A DNA stretch of 33,456 bases from NCBI GenBank assembly GCA_036274635.1, contig DASUFI010000036.1:1-33456 (forward strand). The letters are read 5' to 3'. Position numbers and translations under genes: made by a program. How positions within the stretch are numbered: position 1 is the stretch's first letter; every line of letters begins with the position of its first letter. Of this stretch, positions 31,657-33,456 are shown in pieces. Source of the stretch: DASUFI01 sp036274635. Its GTDB lineage: Bacteria; Planctomycetota; B15-G4. The notes below the pieces were generated by a model. The model searched no databases. It was given only the letters and a program-made list of their open reading frames with translations, and was not told the DNA's origin.

Positions 31657-32181
31657 TCAGGTCCGCGCGTAGCGCCCCGTGAGCCGCGCCTCAGCGAGCA
31701 CATGCCCCTTCGCCGCCGTCAGCAGCGCCTCCTTGCGCGCGCCCGGCGGCAGCTCGAGCGTGGCATCGAGCGCCAGCAGCCGGAACACATAGCGGTGCGT
31801 GCCCGAGGGCGGACAGGGCCCACGCCAGCCCGGGCTGCCCCACGAGTTGCTGCCGGCCACGCCGCTGTGCGCGCCTTCGGCCAGCGAGGTGCCCTGCAGG
31901 TTCCACACCACCCAGTGGTCCCACGTGCCGGCCGGCGCGTCCGGGTCGTCCACGACGAGCGCGTAGCTGACCGTGCCGCTCGGCGCGCCGCTCCAAGCCA
32001 GTGGCGGCGAGAGGTCCTCGCCGTCGCAGGTGTGCCTTGCCGGCAGGAGCCCGCCCTCGCGGAAGGCACTCGACTCGAGCTTCAGGGAACCGGCCGGTGC
32101 CATGGGAGCCTCCTCGCTCTGCGGCTCGCCGTTGCAGCCCACGCCGAGCACGGCGACGACGACCAAGGACGCCACGCGCAT
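31657..32181 (-). CDS. PEBP-family (YbhB/YbcL-like, Raf kinase inhibitor-like) lipoprotein
   Basis: The 174-residue product has a short lipoprotein signal, MRVASLVVVAVLGVGC, with the lipobox Cys at 16, so it should be lipid-anchored at the membrane. The rest is a complete phosphatidylethanolamine-binding-protein fold: SPPLAWSGAP, the anion-pocket motif DDPDAPAGTWDHWVVWNL, GWRGPCPPSGTHRYVFRLLALD and the ending AKGHVLAEARLTGRY. Bacterial members bind small anionic ligands, and their physiological role is generally unclear. The ATG at 32181 fits the signal peptide. A TACTCG sequence six bases upstream is a poor -10 match; no Shine-Dalgarno sequence is visible. It is separated by 53 bases from the DUF3303-like gene and has no functional link to the glycan genes that I can see. 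Confidence 0.93.
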   Translation of the reverse strand: MRVASLVVVAVLGVGCNGEPQSEEAPMAPAGSLKLESSAFREGGLLPARHTCDGEDLSPPLAWSGAPSGTVSYALVVDDPDAPAGTWDHWVVWNLQGTSLAEGAHSGVAGSNSWGSPGWRGPCPPSGTHRYVFRLLALDATLELPPGARKEALLTAAKGHVLAEARLTGRYART

Positions 32182-32234
32182 GCCCCACGAGTAGCGCCGC
32201 GCGGGCCTCCCGCGCAAGTCGGCGCGCCCAGGCC

Positions 32235-32507
32235 TCAGCCGCCGCGCCTCATGATCTCCGCCGCCTCGGCCGAGGTGCGCACCGGCACGATCTCGAACTG
32301 GCCCAGGTCCTTCCAGTCGTCGGTCCACGCGCGGAACAGCGCCGGATCCTCGGCGCGCATGAGCTGCCAGCACGTGCGGACGTCGTGGTCCACCCAGCTG
32401 GCGACGTCCTCGAGGCCCTCGGGCGCCATCCGCCCCCGCTCGCGGAAGCGGCGGTAGATCGCGGGCGCCGCGCCCGGCGGCCAGCGCTCGATGACCATGT
32501 AGAGCAT
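32235..32507 (-). CDS. DUF3303-like small protein (90 residues)
   Basis: This short cytoplasmic protein starts MLYMVIERWPPGAAPAIYRRFRERGR and contains WVDHDVRTCWQLMRAEDPALFRAW, LGQFEIVPV and a C-terminal helix. This is the pattern of the DUF3303 family, a dimeric ferredoxin-like fold related to small stress or antibiotic-monooxygenase-type barrels. No catalytic activity is established for it. The start is supported by GGAGG six bases before ATG 32507. It lies nine bases after the rtcB stop codon on the same strand, so the two are probably co-transcribed, though no link between RNA ligation and this family is known to me. Confidence 0.82.
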   Translation of the reverse strand: MLYMVIERWPPGAAPAIYRRFRERGRMAPEGLEDVASWVDHDVRTCWQLMRAEDPALFRAWTDDWKDLGQFEIVPVRTSAEAAEIMRRGG

Positions 32508-32516
32508 GCGGCCTCC

Positions 32517-33456
32517 TCAGCCCTTGATGCACACCAGCGGCGCCAGCCGCGCCACGCGCCGCGCGAGGCCCGCGCGCTCGGCGGCCAGCACCACCTCGCC
32601 CACGTCCTTGTAGGCGCCGGGCGCCTCCTCGGCCACTCCGCGCAGCGAGGGGCTGCGCACGAGGATGCCGCGCGCCTCCAGCTCGGCCACCACCCTGCGC
32701 CCGTCCCACTGGCGCGTGGCCTGGCTGCGGCTCATGCGCCTGCCCGCGCCGTGGCAGGCCGACCCGAACGAGCGCTCGCCGGCCTCGCGCGCGCCGGCAA
32801 GCACCCAGCTCGCGGTGCCCATGCTGCCGCCGATGATCACCGGCTGCCCCGTGCGCGCGATGTCCGCCGGCAGCTCCGCGTGCCCCGGCCCGAAGGCGCG
32901 CGTCGCGCCCTTCCTGTGCACGAAGAGCCGGCGGCGCCGACCGTCCACGACGTGCTCCTCCTCCTTGCAGGTGTTGTGCGAGACGTCGTAGAGCAGCGGC
33001 AGCGACTGGCCCGGGAACAGCTGACCGAAGACCTCGCGCGTGAGGTGCGTGAGCACCTGGCGGTTGGCCATGGCGGCGTTCATCGCGGCGCGCATCGCGC
33101 CCAGGTACTGCCGGCCCGTCGCGCTGGCCAGCGGCGCGCAGGCCAGCTCGCGGTCGGGCAGCTGCAGGGCGTGCCCCGGCGCCTCGGCCGCCATGCGCGC
33201 CAGGAACTCCGTCCCGATCTGGTGCCCCAGCCCGCGCGAGCCGCAGTGGATGGACACGACCACGCCGCCCGCCCGCAGCCCGAAGGCCGCGGCCGTGTCC
33301 GCGTCCAGCACCTCCTCCACCGCCTGCACCTCGAGGTAGTGGTTGCCCGAGCCCAGCGTGCCCACCTGGTTCTCCTGCCGCGCGCGGGCCCGCGCCGAGA
33401 CGTGCTGCGGCTGCGCGCCGCGCATCACGCCGCGCTCCTCGATGCGCTGCAGGTCC
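32517..33456 (-). CDS. rtcB: RNA-splicing ligase RtcB (partial, N-terminus beyond right edge)
   Basis: RtcB joins RNA ends carrying 2',3'-cyclic phosphate or 3'-phosphate to 5'-OH ends, using GTP and Mn2+. The frame is open to the right edge (DLQRIEERGVMRGAQPQ at the border), so roughly the first third of the protein lies outside. Present are LGSGNHYLEV, VVSIHCGSRGLGHQIG, LLYDVSHNTCKEE with the His and Cys used for manganese binding in this family, VHRKGATRAFGPGH, IIGGSMGTASWVL and the guanylylated-histidine motif ACHGAGRRMSR. The C-terminus (YKDVGEVVLAAERAGLARRVARLAPL, ending IKG) is complete. All visible catalytic motifs are intact. Bacterial RtcB usually serves RNA repair. Downstream is a DUF3303-like gene; no RtcR regulator or RtcA is visible in the window. 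Confidence 0.96.
   Translation of the reverse strand, partial: DLQRIEERGVMRGAQPQHVSARARARQENQVGTLGSGNHYLEVQAVEEVLDADTAAAFGLRAGGVVVSIHCGSRGLGHQIGTEFLARMAAEAPGHALQLPDRELACAPLASATGRQYLGAMRAAMNAAMANRQVLTHLTREVFGQLFPGQSLPLLYDVSHNTCKEEEHVVDGRRRRLFVHRKGATRAFGPGHAELPADIARTGQPVIIGGSMGTASWVLAGAREAGERSFGSACHGAGRRMSRSQATRQWDGRRVVAELEARGILVRSPSLRGVAEEAPGAYKDVGEVVLAAERAGLARRVARLAPLVCIKG

Noticed and set aside
1..33456. CRISPR arrays, insertion sequences, integrase sites, tRNA genes, or a defence island
   Set aside because: No regularly spaced repeats, transposase or integrase motifs, tRNA cloverleaf sequences or recognised defence genes were seen.

Overview
The window is a very GC-rich bacterial chromosome segment, about 70% GC or more by eye, with dense coding, strong third-position GC bias, and many frames on the opposite strand that are only shadows of real genes. 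The mix of genes suggests Planctomycetota, perhaps one of its deep-branching high-GC lineages. The clues are a secreted WD40 protein, a ThuA-like lipoprotein, a Gfo/Idh/MocA oxidoreductase, a TIM-barrel sugar isomerase, a PA14/beta-propeller/DUF1080 fusion and a secreted carboxypeptidase-regulatory-repeat protein. There is no rRNA or other phylogenetic marker here that would prove this, so the placement is an inference. I see no tRNA, CRISPR array, insertion sequence or prophage.

Layout. 1-1750 (-) is the N-terminal part of a secreted WD40 protein that runs off the left edge. 1926-7268 (-) is housekeeping: proS, exonuclease III and hisS, plus an unrecognised 168-residue protein. A 598-base gap (3675-4272) lies between proS and exonuclease III and holds a strong hairpin and at most one small gene. 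7434-8987 (+) is a secreted M28 metallopeptidase. 9006-17574 is a sugar-catabolism locus: a ThuA-like lipoprotein (-) diverges from an oxidoreductase, an isomerase/epimerase, a nucleoside/sugar:H+ symporter and an 1178-residue PA14-propeller-DUF1080 protein (all +). The last three are joined by start/stop overlaps. This set fits the oxidise-then-cleave 3-keto-glycoside route of sugar breakdown. 17679-18332 (-) is a 1-Cys peroxiredoxin and 18470-20425 (+) a secreted beta-sandwich repeat protein.

20429-31578 (-) is a run of ten genes on one strand: a polytopic membrane protein, a GNAT-like protein, an aspartyl/asparaginyl beta-hydroxylase-like protein, two GT4-type glycosyltransferases, three GT2-type glycosyltransferases, a PIG-L/LmbE deacetylase and a third GT4 enzyme. 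Many of them overlap by 1-4 bases. This looks like assembly of a surface polysaccharide or protein-linked glycan. All three GT4 enzymes carry the same four-cysteine motif. The right end holds a PEBP-family lipoprotein, a DUF3303-like protein and the C-terminal part of the RNA ligase RtcB, all on the minus strand.

The most interesting signals are: a sharply bounded lower-GC block covering the central inserted domain of hisS, which looks like intragenic recombination; a recurring TANNNT -10-like element only 6-8 bases before the start codons of several genes that lack Shine-Dalgarno sequences, which suggests leaderless transcription; the all-in-one PA14/propeller/DUF1080 protein in the sugar locus; and the Cys4-bearing GT4 trio with an embedded hydroxylase and acetyltransferase-like pair.
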